64,000 nucleotides of DNA from Klebsiella africana (GTDB lineage: Bacteria > Pseudomonadota > Gammaproteobacteria > Enterobacterales > Enterobacteriaceae): NCBI RefSeq assembly GCF_020526085.1, contig NZ_CP084874.1, positions 1,674,001-1,738,000 of the forward strand, written 5' to 3'. The notes below the pieces were generated by a model. That model ran no database searches. It was given only the letters and a program-made list of their open reading frames with translations, and was not told where the DNA came from. Numbering within the stretch: the stretch's first letter is position 1; every line of letters starts with the position of its first letter. The position numbers were made by a program, and so were the translations under genes. Shown here in pieces: positions 28,427 to 38,765 of this stretch.

Positions 28427-30274
28427 ATGAGACGAATACTGACAACGCTGATGATCCTGCTGGCGGTCATTGTCGCCGGGCTTACCTCGTTGGTATTGCT
28501 GGTCAATCCCAACGATTTCCGCGCCTATATGGTGCATGAGGTGGCAGAGCGCAGCGGTTATCAGCTTGAACTCGATGGCCCGCTGCGCTGGCACGTCTGG
28601 CCGCAGCTCAGCATTCTCAGCGGACGCATGACGCTGACCGCCAGAGGCGCCGAAGAGCCGGTGATCCGCGCCGACAACATGCGCCTCGACGTGGCGCTGC
28701 TGCCGCTGCTCTCACACCAGCTGCAGGTGAAGCAGGTGATGCTCAAGGGCGCGGTGATCCAGCTGACCCCGAAAACCGAAGCGGTTCGCGACAGCTCAGC
28801 GCCGGTGGTGCCGCATGACAACACCCTGCCGCTGGCCCCGGAGGATCGCGGATGGTCCTATGATGTGCGTCAGCTGCAGGTGGCCGACAGCGTGCTTTTC
28901 TTCCAGCATGAGAACGGCGAACAGGTGACTGTGCGTGATATCCGCCTGCAGATGGAGCAGGATGAGAATCACCGGGCCACCATCGACTTCTCCGGCCGGG
29001 TGAACCGCGACCAGCGCGACCTGGCGTTAAGTTTCTCCGCCACCGTGCAGGGCGGCGATTATCCACACTCCTTAAAGGCCGACTTTAGCCAGCTAAGCTG
29101 GCAGCTGCGCGGCGCCGAGCTACCCCCGGACGGCATTAATGGCCAGGGCAGCCTGCAGGCCAGCTGGCAGGAAGATAGCAAGACGCTGCGCTTTGACAAC
29201 CTGAACCTGATGGCCAGCGGCAGCACCGTCACCGGTCGCGGCAGCGTGGTGTTGGCAGACCGCCCGGACTGGTCATTGGATCTGCACGCCACCACCCTCG
29301 ACCTCGACAGCCTGCTGGCGCAAAATTCGCCGGCGGCGGACAGTAGCGCCAGCCAGCAGGGCCAGAGCCAGACGCGACCGCTGCGCCCGGTGATCGCCGA
29401 CAGCGATGAGCGCGAAGATTACCAGAGCCTGCGCGGCTTCACCGGCCGGATGGCCCTGAGCGCCGACCAGCTGCAGTGGCGCGGGCTGAACTTCACCCAG
29501 GTGCAGAGCGAGATCAGCAACCAGCAGGGGCTGCTGACGGTCAGCAAAATGCAGGGCAATCTTGACGGCGGGCAGCTCTCTCTCCCCGGCACTCTGGATG
29601 CTCGCGGCGACACGCCGCAGGCGACGTTCCAGCCGGCGCTGCAGAATGTGGAGATCGGTTCGCTTATCAAAGCCTTTAACTATTCCTTAAACCTGACCGG
29701 CAAGCTGTCGCTGAGCGGCGAGTTTTCCGGTACGCGCATTGACGCGGATGATTTCCGTCGCCACTGGCAGGGGCAGGCCCAGCTCCAGATGGCCGATACC
29801 CGTACCGAAGGGCTGAACTTCCAGCAGCTGGTGCAGCAGGCCGTGGAGCGCAGCACCAACGTGCGGGCGCAGGAAAATTACGACAACGCCACCCGCCTGG
29901 ATTCCGTGAGCAGCAAGCTGACGCTGGATAACGGGCTGGTGACGCTGAACCGCCTGCAGGGGCAGTCCGACGTAATGGCGATGACCGGCGAAGGTCAGCT
30001 CGATCTGCAGAAAGAGAACTGCGATATGCGCTTCAACGTGCGCGTGCTCGGCGGCTGGAAAGGGGAGGGCAAACTTATCGACCGCCTGAAACAGACCGCG
30101 ATCCCGCTGCGTATCTACGGTGACTGGAAATCGCTGAGCTACAGCCTGCAGGTCGATCAGATCCTGCGCAAACAGCTACAGGATGAAGCGAAGCAGCGCC
30201 TCAACGACTGGGTTGAGCGTAATAAAGGCAGTAAAGACGGCAATGATGCCAAAAAGCTGCTCGATAAGCTGTAA
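28427..30274 (+). CDS. asmA: AsmA family protein
   Basis: A 615-residue inner-membrane-anchored protein with one N-terminal helix (LMILLAVIVAGLTSLVLLV) and a long periplasmic part that ends in the AsmA C-terminal domain (LSGEFSGTRIDADDFRRHWQ and NLQGQ-like beta repeats). AsmA belongs to the repeating-beta-groove lipid-transport superfamily with YhdP and TamB; in E. coli asmA mutations suppress assembly-defective OmpF and alter LPS. A GAGGGTG site precedes the ATG. It follows dcd as in E. coli. A GC-rich hairpin and a repeat array follow the stop. Confidence 0.94.
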   Translation: MRRILTTLMILLAVIVAGLTSLVLLVNPNDFRAYMVHEVAERSGYQLELDGPLRWHVWPQLSILSGRMTLTARGAEEPVIRADNMRLDVALLPLLSHQLQVKQVMLKGAVIQLTPKTEAVRDSSAPVVPHDNTLPLAPEDRGWSYDVRQLQVADSVLFFQHENGEQVTVRDIRLQMEQDENHRATIDFSGRVNRDQRDLALSFSATVQGGDYPHSLKADFSQLSWQLRGAELPPDGINGQGSLQASWQEDSKTLRFDNLNLMASGSTVTGRGSVVLADRPDWSLDLHATTLDLDSLLAQNSPAADSSASQQGQSQTRPLRPVIADSDEREDYQSLRGFTGRMALSADQLQWRGLNFTQVQSEISNQQGLLTVSKMQGNLDGGQLSLPGTLDARGDTPQATFQPALQNVEIGSLIKAFNYSLNLTGKLSLSGEFSGTRIDADDFRRHWQGQAQLQMADTRTEGLNFQQLVQQAVERSTNVRAQENYDNATRLDSVSSKLTLDNGLVTLNRLQGQSDVMAMTGEGQLDLQKENCDMRFNVRVLGGWKGEGKLIDRLKQTAIPLRIYGDWKSLSYSLQVDQILRKQLQDEAKQRLNDWVERNKGSKDGNDAKKLLDKL

Positions 30275-30285
30275 TTCCCAACACC

Positions 30286-30309
30286 GCGGCCCGGACGTTT
30301 CCGGGCTGC
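30286..30309 (+). terminator. Hairpin after asmA
   Basis: GCGGCCCGG and CCGGGCTGC pair over 9 bp with one G-U and a six-base loop, 12 bases after the asmA stop. There is no clear U-run after it (GTGCTTATC), so termination may be partial. Confidence 0.45.
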
Positions 30310-30335
30310 GTGCTTATCGTCAACGTCTGATCTCA

Positions 30336-30757
30336 CGATGATGCCGGGTGGCGGCTACGCCTGACCCGGCCTGGATTATACGGTGGGGGTCATACTCCGA
30401 TTAGTTCGCCATCCCGTAGGCCTGATAAGCGAAGCGCCATCAGGCAGTGTGGCGGCTACGCCTGACCCGGCCTGGATTATACGGTGGGTGTCATACCCCG
30501 GTTAGTGACGCCGCCCTGTAGGCCTGATAAGCGAAGCGCCATCAGGCAGTGTGGCGGCTGCGCCTACCCCTGCCCCTGCCTGGATTATACGGTGGGTGTC
30601 ATACCCCGATTAGTTCGCCATCCCGTAGGCTTGATAAGCGAAGCGCCATCAGGCAGTGTGGCGGCTGCGCCTGCCCCTGCCTGGATTATACGGTGGGTGT
30701 CATACCCCGATTAGTTCGCCATCCCGTAGGCCTGATAAGCGAAGCGCCATCAGGCAT
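30336..30757. repeat. Four tandem REP/BIME units of about 101-108 bp
   Basis: The segment CTGGATTATACGGTGGG occurs at 30371, 30472, 30580 and 30681, each copy followed by a GTCATACYCCG stretch, then GTAGGCCTGATAAGCGAAGC and GCCATCAGGCA. Spacing is 101, 108 and 101 bases. Within each unit, the TGGCGGCTRCGCCT and CCTGATAAGCGAAGCGCCATC parts are inverted-repeat REP arms facing each other. The longest open frames across the array (plus strand, up to 171 codons) are translations of the repeats and are not genes. It fills the gap between the convergent asmA and yegH. Confidence 0.9.
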
Positions 30758-30784
30758 TAAACAGGATACCTGGCTATCAATTTT

Positions 30785-30812
30785 ACGGCCCGGGATACCC
30801 CGGGCCGTTTTA
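30785..30812 (+). terminator. Terminator between the repeat array and yegH
   Basis: ACGGCCCGGG and CCCGGGCCGT form a perfect 10-bp stem with a four-base loop, followed on the plus strand by TTTATATC and preceded by TTTT. It sits just beyond the yegH stop and separates convergent transcripts. Confidence 0.6.
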
Positions 30813-30822
30813 TATCTGACGA

Positions 30823-32406
30823 TTACACCTCATAATCCAGCTCATCCTGCTTTACCGGCGGGACGATCTGCACCTTCTGCACCCGATGGCTGTCGACCTG
30901 CAGCGTGCGCAGGGTATAGCCGTCAATCTCAACAGTTTCCCCCACCTGCGGCACATGCTGCAAATACTCCATCAGCAGACCGGCAACGGTATGATACTCA
31001 CGCTTATCATCCAGCGGCAGCGGAACGTACTGCACCAGGTCCTCCAGCGGCATATGACCGTTGACCGTCCACGTACCGTCCTGATGATGCTGGATATCGT
31101 GCCGGGCATCGATCTCCTCCACCTCATTGGGCAGATTACCGGCAATGGTTTCCATCACGTCGCTCAGGGTCACAATCCCCTCGACGGAGCCGAACTCATC
31201 GACCACAAAGGCAAAGTGAGTGCGGGCCTGGCGAAACTGCTCAAGCGCTGAGAGAAGCGGCAGCCCCTCCGGGAAGACCAGCGGCTGACGTACCAGCGCT
31301 TGTAGATCCAGCGGCTCCTGGCGCAGAGACTGTTGAAGCAGGTCGATAACGTGAACCACGCCCAGCAGATCTTCATTATCCTTCCCGCCGGTGACCACCA
31401 GCCGGGTATGCTGATTTTTCTCCACCAGGCTGCGGATCTCCTCCTCCGGCGCGCTGAGATCGATGCGCTCGATATCATGGCGGGAGGTCATAATACTGCT
31501 GACGCTGCGCTGATTAAGGTTCAGCACCCGCTCAATCATCAACCGTTCCTGCGGATTAAACAGCGGGTGATGATCCTGATCGGCGACCAGCGACGCCGTG
31601 TCAGCATCCAGTTCAGCTTTTTCTTTCTGCCCGCTCAGCAGGTTCATCACCGCCTCGGTGGTGCGCTGACGCAGCGTCATATTGGCGGAGAGGAAGCGAC
31701 GGCGGTTAAACTGCGCCAGTTGATTAAGCGCTTCAATCATGACCGAGAAGCCAATGGCCGCATATAAATAGCCTTTCGGAATAATAAAGCTGAAGCCTTC
31801 AGCAATCAGGCTGAAGCCGATCATCAGCAGGAAGCTCAGACAGAGGATCACGATGGTCGGATGGCTGTTGACGAAGCGCGTAAGGGCTTTGCTGGCCATC
31901 AGCATCAGGCTGATGGCGATGACCACGGCGGCCATCATCACCGCCAGGTGATCAACCATGCCGACGGCAGTGATTACCGAATCGAGCGAGAAGATAGCAT
32001 CAAGCACCACAATCTGTGCCACCACGGCCCAGAATTTCGCTCCTCGGCGCTGGGTAGGGTTATCACTGTCCTTCCCCTCCAGCCGTTCATTGAGTTCGAC
32101 GGTGGCTTTAAACAGCAGGAACAAGCCGCCGAAAAGCATAATTAAATCGCGGGCGCTGAAGCTGAAGTTGTGAAAAACAATCAACGGTTTGGTCAGAGTG
32201 ACCAGCCAGGAGATAGAGGCCAGCAGCAGCAGGCGCATCACCATCGCCAGCAGCAGGCCGGTGATCCGCGCGCGGTCGCGCTGGGCGGGCGGCAGCTTTT
32301 CGGCGAGGATAGCGATAAAGACCAGGTTATCGATACCCAACACCAGTTCGATAACCACCAGCGTGACGAGACCTGCCCAGATTGACGGGTCGGCAATCCA
32401 TTCCAT
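30823..32406 (-). CDS. yegH: TerC/CBS/CorC-domain membrane protein YegH
   Basis: A 527-residue protein: TerC-like membrane domain with seven helices (about 10-230; includes [14 protein letters not shown] and [14 protein letters not shown], the paired acidic motifs of TerC proteins), two CBS domains (about 300-420; [12 protein letters not shown] and [20 protein letters not shown]), and a C-terminal CorC/HlyC transporter-associated domain (about 440-520). Same architecture as E. coli YegH and its paralogues YoaE and YtfL-type proteins. TerC proteins have been linked to manganese export and metallation of secreted proteins; the role of YegH is not established. It borders the capsule locus. Confidence 0.93.
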   Translation of the reverse strand: MEWIADPSIWAGLVTLVVIELVLGIDNLVFIAILAEKLPPAQRDRARITGLLLAMVMRLLLLASISWLVTLTKPLIVFHNFSFSARDLIMLFGGLFLLFKATVELNERLEGKDSDNPTQRRGAKFWAVVAQIVVLDAIFSLDSVITAVGMVDHLAVMMAAVVIAISLMLMASKALTRFVNSHPTIVILCLSFLLMIGFSLIAEGFSFIIPKGYLYAAIGFSVMIEALNQLAQFNRRRFLSANMTLRQRTTEAVMNLLSGQKEKAELDADTASLVADQDHHPLFNPQERLMIERVLNLNQRSVSSIMTSRHDIERIDLSAPEEEIRSLVEKNQHTRLVVTGGKDNEDLLGVVHVIDLLQQSLRQEPLDLQALVRQPLVFPEGLPLLSALEQFRQARTHFAFVVDEFGSVEGIVTLSDVMETIAGNLPNEVEEIDARHDIQHHQDGTWTVNGHMPLEDLVQYVPLPLDDKREYHTVAGLLMEYLQHVPQVGETVEIDGYTLRTLQVDSHRVQKVQIVPPVKQDELDYEV

Positions 32407-33163
32407 AAGTATTTAAACCTGTACGACTGCGGTATGTGTTAGGACGATCATGGATAAGATGAGTCTAAAATGCAATAACGATGCGGATGTCACCCTGCCA
32501 GGGGTGGATATATTTTCAGCAGATTAAGCGAATCGATAAGAATTATGTTCCGGAAAAGAACAGTGGAAAAATAACACCATGGCGAGTGGTCTGGAATTAG
32601 CTTGCAGATATCAGAACTGCTTACGCTGCGTTTCAGCGAGGCCGCAAAAGGGGCTTTTTATCATGGTTCGTTCCGGCGAGCGCTGATGCTCAGAGCTGGA
32701 GAAAGTGCAACGTCCGCTCACAAAATCGGCATAATTCATATTATGAAGTGAGTACGTAATAGGCATGATCGCAGATTTCTGGCGTGGTTTGCGGGTATTA
32801 TGCCGCCATGGCTGGCGGTTTATGCTGAAATATATTTTCTGGATAAATTTATTATCTGAACCTATTCTTTCCGGGCATACGGACGGTGGCGCAGGGCTGA
32901 CGCCTCTTTGGCCGCAGCGACAGGCTTTTCAGCCATGTGATGCGGTGCAAAGAAGCGAGCCGCTGAATAACCTGATGGAGAATAAGATTATTCTCACTTC
33001 AAACTGTTGATAAAAGAAAGTTGTGTGTATTCTTTAGGGTGACAGTGAATTTAAGAATTTGGCGGGCAGATGCCCGGGCAGTATCCGTGTATTATCAGTT
33101 TCAATGGATTTGTGACATGTACAATTTTGCAAAACCGCGTGTTTTGTAACCAAACAGGTGAAG
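32407..33163 (+). other. Regulatory intergenic region between yegH and galF
   Basis: About 760 bases between divergent genes. The right part holds the RcsAB box and probable galF promoter. The left part (to about 32760) is moderately AT-rich with no recognisable gene. One 81-codon frame at 32765-33010 was considered and not called, because it has no good ribosome-binding site, no recognisable motif, and runs over the RcsAB box. Confidence 0.6.
32983..32996 (+). promoter_or_regulatory. RcsAB box upstream of galF
   Basis: TAAGATTATTCTCA fits the RcsAB-box consensus (TaAGaatatTCctA) and the box reported for Klebsiella and E. coli group 1 capsule galF promoters. It lies about 170 bases before galF. 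A TTGATA at 33007-33012 and TATTCT at 33028-33033 (15-base spacer) just downstream are a possible promoter, which would place the box immediately upstream of -35 as expected for activation by RcsA/RcsB. Confidence 0.82.
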
Positions 33164-34060
33164 ATGAATATGGCGAATTTGAAAGCGGTTATTCCGGTCG
33201 CAGGACTAGGCATGCATATGCTGCCGGCCACAAAGGCAATTCCAAAGGAAATGCTGCCGATCGTTGATAAGCCAATGATTCAATACATTGTGGACGAAAT
33301 CGTCGCCGCCGGGATCAAAGAGATTGTGCTGGTGACGCACTCCTCGAAGAACGCAGTAGAAAACCACTTCGACACCTCCTACGAGCTTGAAGCGCTGCTG
33401 GAACAGCGTGTGAAGCGTCAGCTGCTGGCGGAAGTGCAGGCGATTTGCCCACCGGGCGTGACCATCATGAACGTGCGCCAGGCGCAGCCGCTGGGCCTGG
33501 GCCACTCCATTCTCTGTGCCCGCCCGGTCGTCGGGGATAACCCGTTTGTCGTGGTGCTGCCGGATATCATTCTTGATGGCGGCACTGCGGACCCGCTGCG
33601 CTATAACCTCGCCGCGATGATCGCCCGCTTTAACGAGACCGGCCGCAGCCAGGTACTGGCGAAACGCATGCCGGGGGATCTCTCGGAATACTCCGTGATC
33701 CAGACCAAAGAGCCGATGGTGGCCGAAGGGCAGGTGGCACGTATCGTCGAGTTTATTGAAAAACCGGACGAGCCGCAGACCCTGGACTCCGATCTGATGG
33801 CGGTGGGGCGCTACGTGCTGTCGGCGGATATCTGGGCCGAACTGGAGCGTACCGAGCCGGGCGCATGGGGCCGTATCCAGCTGACCGACGCCATTGCTGA
33901 ACTGGCGAAAAAGCAGTCCGTCGACGCGATGCTGATGACCGGCGAAAGTTACGACTGCGGTAAGAAAATGGGCTACATGCAGGCCTTCGTCACCTACGGG
34001 ATGCGTAACCTGAAAGAAGGCACCAAATTCCGCGAAAGTATTAAAAGACTGCTGGCCTGA
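33164..34060 (+). CDS. galF: GalF, GalU-like UTP-glucose-1-phosphate uridylyltransferase homologue
   Basis: A 298-residue homologue of GalU and the first gene of the Klebsiella K locus. Nucleotidyltransferase signature [20 protein letters not shown] at the N-terminus; the GalU motif has Thr-Arg where this protein has Met-His, so the usual catalytic Arg is missing, as in E. coli GalF, which modulates or poorly replaces GalU. Further motifs [16 protein letters not shown] and YSVIQTKEP are family-typical. Possible starts are GTG 33158, ATG 33164 and ATG 33170; the middle one sits five bases after AGG. Expected to be under RcsAB control from the upstream box. A hairpin follows. Confidence 0.94.
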   Translation: MNMANLKAVIPVAGLGMHMLPATKAIPKEMLPIVDKPMIQYIVDEIVAAGIKEIVLVTHSSKNAVENHFDTSYELEALLEQRVKRQLLAEVQAICPPGVTIMNVRQAQPLGLGHSILCARPVVGDNPFVVVLPDIILDGGTADPLRYNLAAMIARFNETGRSQVLAKRMPGDLSEYSVIQTKEPMVAEGQVARIVEFIEKPDEPQTLDSDLMAVGRYVLSADIWAELERTEPGAWGRIQLTDAIAELAKKQSVDAMLMTGESYDCGKKMGYMQAFVTYGMRNLKEGTKFRESIKRLLA

Positions 34061-34080
34061 TTGCCAGCGTAGTGCCGGGG

Positions 34081-34106
34081 GGCAGGGCGAGAACATTCGT
34101 CCTGCC
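34081..34106 (+). terminator. Hairpin after galF
   Basis: GGCAGGGCGA pairs with TCGTCCTGCC (10 bp, one G-U) around GAACAT, 20 bases after the galF stop. No U-run follows. It could attenuate transcription into the next gene or protect the galF 3' end. Confidence 0.45.
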
Positions 34107-34313
34107 GCTCATAACGTTATGCAGAAATTATTCATAGCGCGAATGTTATAACTATTGTAAAGAAACGTATGGCTTCGGAGACTTCTGGTAGTTTGTCTCT
34201 GGGCTCTGTGGTGCAATGGTCGGAGTAGCGGCAATAATGCTTTGTGAATAGTCACTTAGTGCGACAATTCTTAAAGCGCAGGGAAAGCGGTCAACGTCAG
34301 TAAAAAATAAAAC

Positions 34314-34342
34314 TTGACTGCGATCATGTTTCCGCTTTAAAC
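34314..34342 (+). promoter_or_regulatory. Candidate promoter for the acid phosphatase gene
   Basis: TTGACT (34314-34319) and TTAAAC (34337-34342) are separated by 17 bases, about 110 bases upstream of the phosphatase start. The -35 is good, the -10 is poor. The rest of the roughly 390-base galF-phosphatase gap shows nothing else I can name. Confidence 0.3.
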
Positions 34343-34452
34343 ATCTCACTTGCATGCATAAAAATGTGAAATGAATTGGCATGCGAGCTGGTACAGACAT
34401 TACGGATAATCCCTGAGCACGGCAGTGGACATCATCGAAGGATCACAGGTAT

Positions 34453-35082
34453 ATGAACTGGCAACTCATCTCATTTTTTGGCGATAGCACCGTTTTGCTG
34501 CCCAGCGCAGCGGCGCTGTTTATTGTCCTGATGCTGCGTAAAACGTCGCGGTTGCTGGCGTGGCAGTGGAGTTTGCTGTTCGGTATCACCGGCGCCATCG
34601 TCTGCGCCTCTAAACTGGCCTTTATGGGCTGGGGCCTGGGGATTCGCGAGCTGGACTACACCGGCTTTAGCGGCCATTCCGCGCTCTCTGCGGCATTCTG
34701 GCCTATCTTCCTGTGGCTGCTCAGCGCCCGTTTCTCCGCCGGTCTGCGTAAAACGGCCGTAATTGCCGGCTATGCTTTGGCTGCTCTGGTAGGTTATTCG
34801 CGGCTGGTCATTCATGCGCATTCTGTTTCGGAAGTGATTGCTGGCCTGTTGCTCGGTGCCGCTGGCAGCGCTTTATTCCTGCTGCTGCAAAAACGTACCA
34901 CTCATCCGGAAAGCGTGAATATCTCATGGGGCGGGGTTGCATGCCTGGTGATGGTTCCGCTTATCCTTTTACATAGTGGCAGCAAAGCACCGACTCAATC
35001 CCTGCTGGGACAAATCGCCACTGCGGTGGGACCGCTGGATAAACCCTTTACCCGAAACGATCTGCATAAGCAAGTGTGGTAA
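34453..35082 (+). CDS. cpsACP: PAP2-family acid phosphatase of the capsule locus (CpsACP)
   Basis: A 209-residue membrane protein with about five or six hydrophobic helices and the PAP2 motifs SGHSALSAA (about residue 75) and SRLVIHAHSVSEVIAG (about 116-131). In the second motif the usual Asp after the catalytic His is Glu (S-E-V). It is the conserved second gene of Klebsiella K loci (orf2), between galF and wzi. A role in recycling undecaprenyl pyrophosphate or in a related lipid phosphatase step is plausible but unproven. ATG preceded by GAAGGATCA. Transcribed with or separately from galF; a JUMPstart region follows before wzi. Confidence 0.88.
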   Translation: MNWQLISFFGDSTVLLPSAAALFIVLMLRKTSRLLAWQWSLLFGITGAIVCASKLAFMGWGLGIRELDYTGFSGHSALSAAFWPIFLWLLSARFSAGLRKTAVIAGYALAALVGYSRLVIHAHSVSEVIAGLLLGAAGSALFLLLQKRTTHPESVNISWGGVACLVMVPLILLHSGSKAPTQSLLGQIATAVGPLDKPFTRNDLHKQVW

Positions 35083-35634
35083 TCGCCATTTGTTTTACCG
35101 GGGAAATTACGTTTTCGCCGGTTAATTAGGCAAATAAGAAAATAATCTACTATATACCGGTCAATTGATAATTCATATTTATGAAATAATGAAGTGCTAC
35201 TACATTATCATTGAATATTTGCCTGGATATAGCGGTGATAAGATGTTTCTTAAATGCGCTGAGAAAGCACCTGGAACTGAATCATGGTATATCCAGACAC
35301 CCAGAAACTATTAGAAATTGTAGTTGACTATCACGCTATCATCTGATTTTTCAATGGCGTCGTCATTGCAGAAAAAATGTGTTTTTACAGTGAGTTAGGC
35401 GATTTTTCCCTGTTATTGTAACATTGTACGGCTGATCGCCAGCTGAAAGCAGTAAATAATCTTAATTGATAACATGCTTATTTTTTGCCAATAAAACACC
35501 AGGCGGAATTAATTGGCAGATATTCGGTAACAAGACTCCCAATTGTGACCGAAATCCCGTAAACTTAACGCCGCTAAAATAAGGCCTGACCAATTATTCA
35601 TCCGCAGGTCGATAAAATATGCCAATCATGAAGT
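35083..35634 (+). other. AT-rich noncoding region upstream of the main capsule operon
   Basis: About 550 bases between the phosphatase gene and the JUMPstart. Rich in A and T, with no open frame with a start, ribosome-binding site and recognisable product. It should hold the main capsule promoter; I cannot place a convincing -35/-10 pair. Candidates are near 35325 (TTGACT) and the TAAAAT at about 35574, both weak. Confidence 0.5.
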
Positions 35635-35672
35635 CAGTGCGCTGGTAGCTGTTAAGCCAGGGGCGGTAGCGT
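35635..35672 (+). promoter_or_regulatory. JUMPstart element with ops site (RfaH recruitment)
   Basis: A 38-base element nearly identical to the JUMPstart consensus: CAGTGCGCTGGTAGCTGTTA, then AGCCAGG, then GGCGGTAGCGT (ops, 35662-35672). In E. coli and Klebsiella the ops DNA pauses RNA polymerase and recruits RfaH, which suppresses termination through long surface-polysaccharide operons. It lies about 370 bases upstream of wzi and should set the long capsule transcript under RfaH control. Confidence 0.92.
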
Positions 35673-36040
35673 CGCTGAAACCGCTATCTGTATCGCACGA
35701 GGGACGATGGTGAACTGCTGCTTTTATCGACTGACCTGAGGTGAGCATCGCCATCAGATGTTTATCATAAACATCAGGTATCCTTCGAAGGTGGTCAGGA
35801 TAGGCTGCCGATATTGCCTGTGCATTAACTTTCCCGCCTCGTCCATAGCCTGGATGATAAAATTCGCCTACATTGTGAGCTGGGCAGATGTTATAAGGGT
35901 GATAAGCAGCTTAGGGTAAATGTACTTGCCTCGTCGGTGTTGCACAGTGAAGTCGACTGGTGCCGCGAGCGCTTTCTATCTTGGTATTCCCCTGATTCTC
36001 ATTGAGATACGACAGCGGGGCTGAAAATGGATCTTGTACA
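35673..36040 (+). other. Long untranslated leader between JUMPstart and wzi
   Basis: About 370 bases with no gene that I can support. Several imperfect hairpins are possible (for example around GCGTCGCTGAAACCGC). The length gives RfaH-modified polymerase a substantial untranslated leader before the first cistron. Confidence 0.5.
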
Positions 36041-37480
36041 ATGATAAAAATTGCGCGCATTGCCGTGACGCTGGGGTTGCTTTCCTCTCTGGGAGCCCAG
36101 GCTTACGCGGCTGGGTTAGTGGTAAATGACAACGATTTGAGAAATGACCTTGCCTGGCTTTCCGACCGCGGGGTTATTCATCTGAGCCTGTCGACGTGGC
36201 CGCTGAGTCAGGAAGAGATCGCCCGGGCGCTGAAAAAGGCCAAACCTTCCTATTCTTCTGAGCAAGTGGTGCTGGCTCGAATTAACCAGAGACTGTCTGC
36301 TTTAAAAGCCGATTTTCGGGTCACCGGTTACACCTCAACCGACCAGCCGGGCACCCCGCAGGGGTTTGGTCAGACACAGCCAGCGGATAACTCGTTAGGC
36401 CTGGCATTCAACAACAGCGGCGAGTGGTGGGATATCCATCTCCAGGGCAACGTTGAAGGGGGAGAGCGGATCAGCAACGGATCGCGCTTCAACGCCAACG
36501 GCGCATACGGCGCGGTGAAGTTCTGGAACCAGTGGCTCTCCTTTGGCCAGGTTCCGCAGTGGTGGGGACCGGGCTATGAAGGCAGCCTGATCCGCGGGGA
36601 TGCAATGCGGCCGATGACCGGTTTTCTGATGCAGCGCGCAGAGCAGGCAGCGCCAGAGACCTGGTGGTTGCGCTGGGTCGGCCCATGGCAGTACCAGATC
36701 TCCGCCAGCCAGATGAATCAATATACCGCGGTGCCTCATGCCAAAATTATCGGCGGTCGTTTTACCTTTTCACCATTCCAGTCTTTAGAATTAGGCGCAT
36801 CACGCATTATGCAGTGGGGTGGGGAAGGGCGGCCTGAATCCCTCAGTAACTTCTGGGATGGTTTAACAGGCAAGGATAATACCGCCGCAAACGATCCCAA
36901 TGAACCAGGGAACCAACTGGCCGGTTTTGACTTTAAGTTCAAATTGGAGCCGACCCTGGGCTGGCCGGTGAGCTTCTACGGGCAGATGATCGGCGAGGAT
37001 GAGTCTGGTTTCCTGCCTTCAGCAAATATGTTCCTCGGCGGGATTGAAGGGCACCACGGCTGGGGTAAGGATGCGGTTAACTGGTATGTGGAAGCACATG
37101 ATACGCGTACCAATATGAGCCGGACCAATTACAGCTATACCCACCACATCTATAAAGATGGTTATTACCAACAAGGGTATCCACTGGGCGATGCGATGGG
37201 CGGGGATGGTCAACTCATTGCCGGTAAGGTTGAGCTGATTACTGAAGATAACCAGCGCTGGAGTACGCGCCTCGTTTACGCAAAAGTTAACCCTGAGAAC
37301 CAGTCGATCAACAAAGCATTCCCTCATGCGGATACTCTAAAAGGTATACAGCTGGGCTGGAGCGGGGATGTTTATCAATCTGTACGTCTGAATACCTCTT
37401 TGTGGTACACCAACGCTAACCACAGCGATAGCGACGACGTTGGGGCCAGCGCAGGAATAGAGATACCATTTAGTTTATAA
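36041..37480 (+). CDS. wzi: Capsule-anchoring outer-membrane lectin Wzi
   Basis: A 479-residue outer-membrane beta-barrel that ties group 1 capsule to the cell surface and is used for K-typing in Klebsiella. Signal peptide of about 24 residues (KIARIAVTLGLLSSLGAQAY, then AAG), then WLSDRGVIHLSLSTWPL, a periplasmic-plug type segment, and barrel strands rich in aromatic residues; the last residue pattern EIPFSL is typical of an outer-membrane C-terminus. The frame opens 13 codons earlier, but ATG at 36041 begins exactly at the signal peptide; its ribosome-binding site is weak (GGA at a distance). First gene of the export block. Confidence 0.96.
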   Translation: MIKIARIAVTLGLLSSLGAQAYAAGLVVNDNDLRNDLAWLSDRGVIHLSLSTWPLSQEEIARALKKAKPSYSSEQVVLARINQRLSALKADFRVTGYTSTDQPGTPQGFGQTQPADNSLGLAFNNSGEWWDIHLQGNVEGGERISNGSRFNANGAYGAVKFWNQWLSFGQVPQWWGPGYEGSLIRGDAMRPMTGFLMQRAEQAAPETWWLRWVGPWQYQISASQMNQYTAVPHAKIIGGRFTFSPFQSLELGASRIMQWGGEGRPESLSNFWDGLTGKDNTAANDPNEPGNQLAGFDFKFKLEPTLGWPVSFYGQMIGEDESGFLPSANMFLGGIEGHHGWGKDAVNWYVEAHDTRTNMSRTNYSYTHHIYKDGYYQQGYPLGDAMGGDGQLIAGKVELITEDNQRWSTRLVYAKVNPENQSINKAFPHADTLKGIQLGWSGDVYQSVRLNTSLWYTNANHSDSDDVGASAGIEIPFSL

Positions 37481-37508
37481 GGCTGAATGCTGAAAATAGA
37501 GGAGAGAA

Positions 37509-37519
37509 GGTGGTAGCGC
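37509..37519 (+). promoter_or_regulatory. ops-like sequence between wzi and wza
   Basis: GGTGGTAGCGC differs from the ops core GGCGGTAGCGT at two positions and lies in the 145-base wzi-wza gap, 30 bases after the wzi stop. It may be a degenerate pause or RfaH site, or chance. Confidence 0.3.
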
Positions 37520-37616
37520 TGCAGGACGCAGTCAGCATATATCTCTCCACAAGCCGGCAGGGAAGCAACGGCTATGACAGCTGCTCAGAAATTGGCAAAT
37601 TTTGATTTACTGATGA

Positions 37617-38764
<1,148 letters not shown>

Positions 38765-38765
<1 letters not shown>

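Noticed and set aside
30336..30757. CRISPR array
   Set aside because: Repeats are about 100 bp units with internal palindromes and no unique spacers between short identical repeats; no cas genes nearby.
30484..31064. Two open frames across and beyond the repeat array
   Set aside because: They translate the tandem REP units into repetitive Pro/Cys-rich text and the second runs into the opposite strand of yegH.
32765..33010. 81-codon plus-strand frame upstream of galF
   Set aside because: No good ribosome-binding site, no family motif, mixed composition, and it covers the RcsAB box, so it is more likely regulatory DNA.
34152..34400. 82-codon minus-strand frame between galF and the phosphatase gene
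   Set aside because: No ribosome-binding site or recognisable motif; it overlaps the likely promoter of the phosphatase gene.
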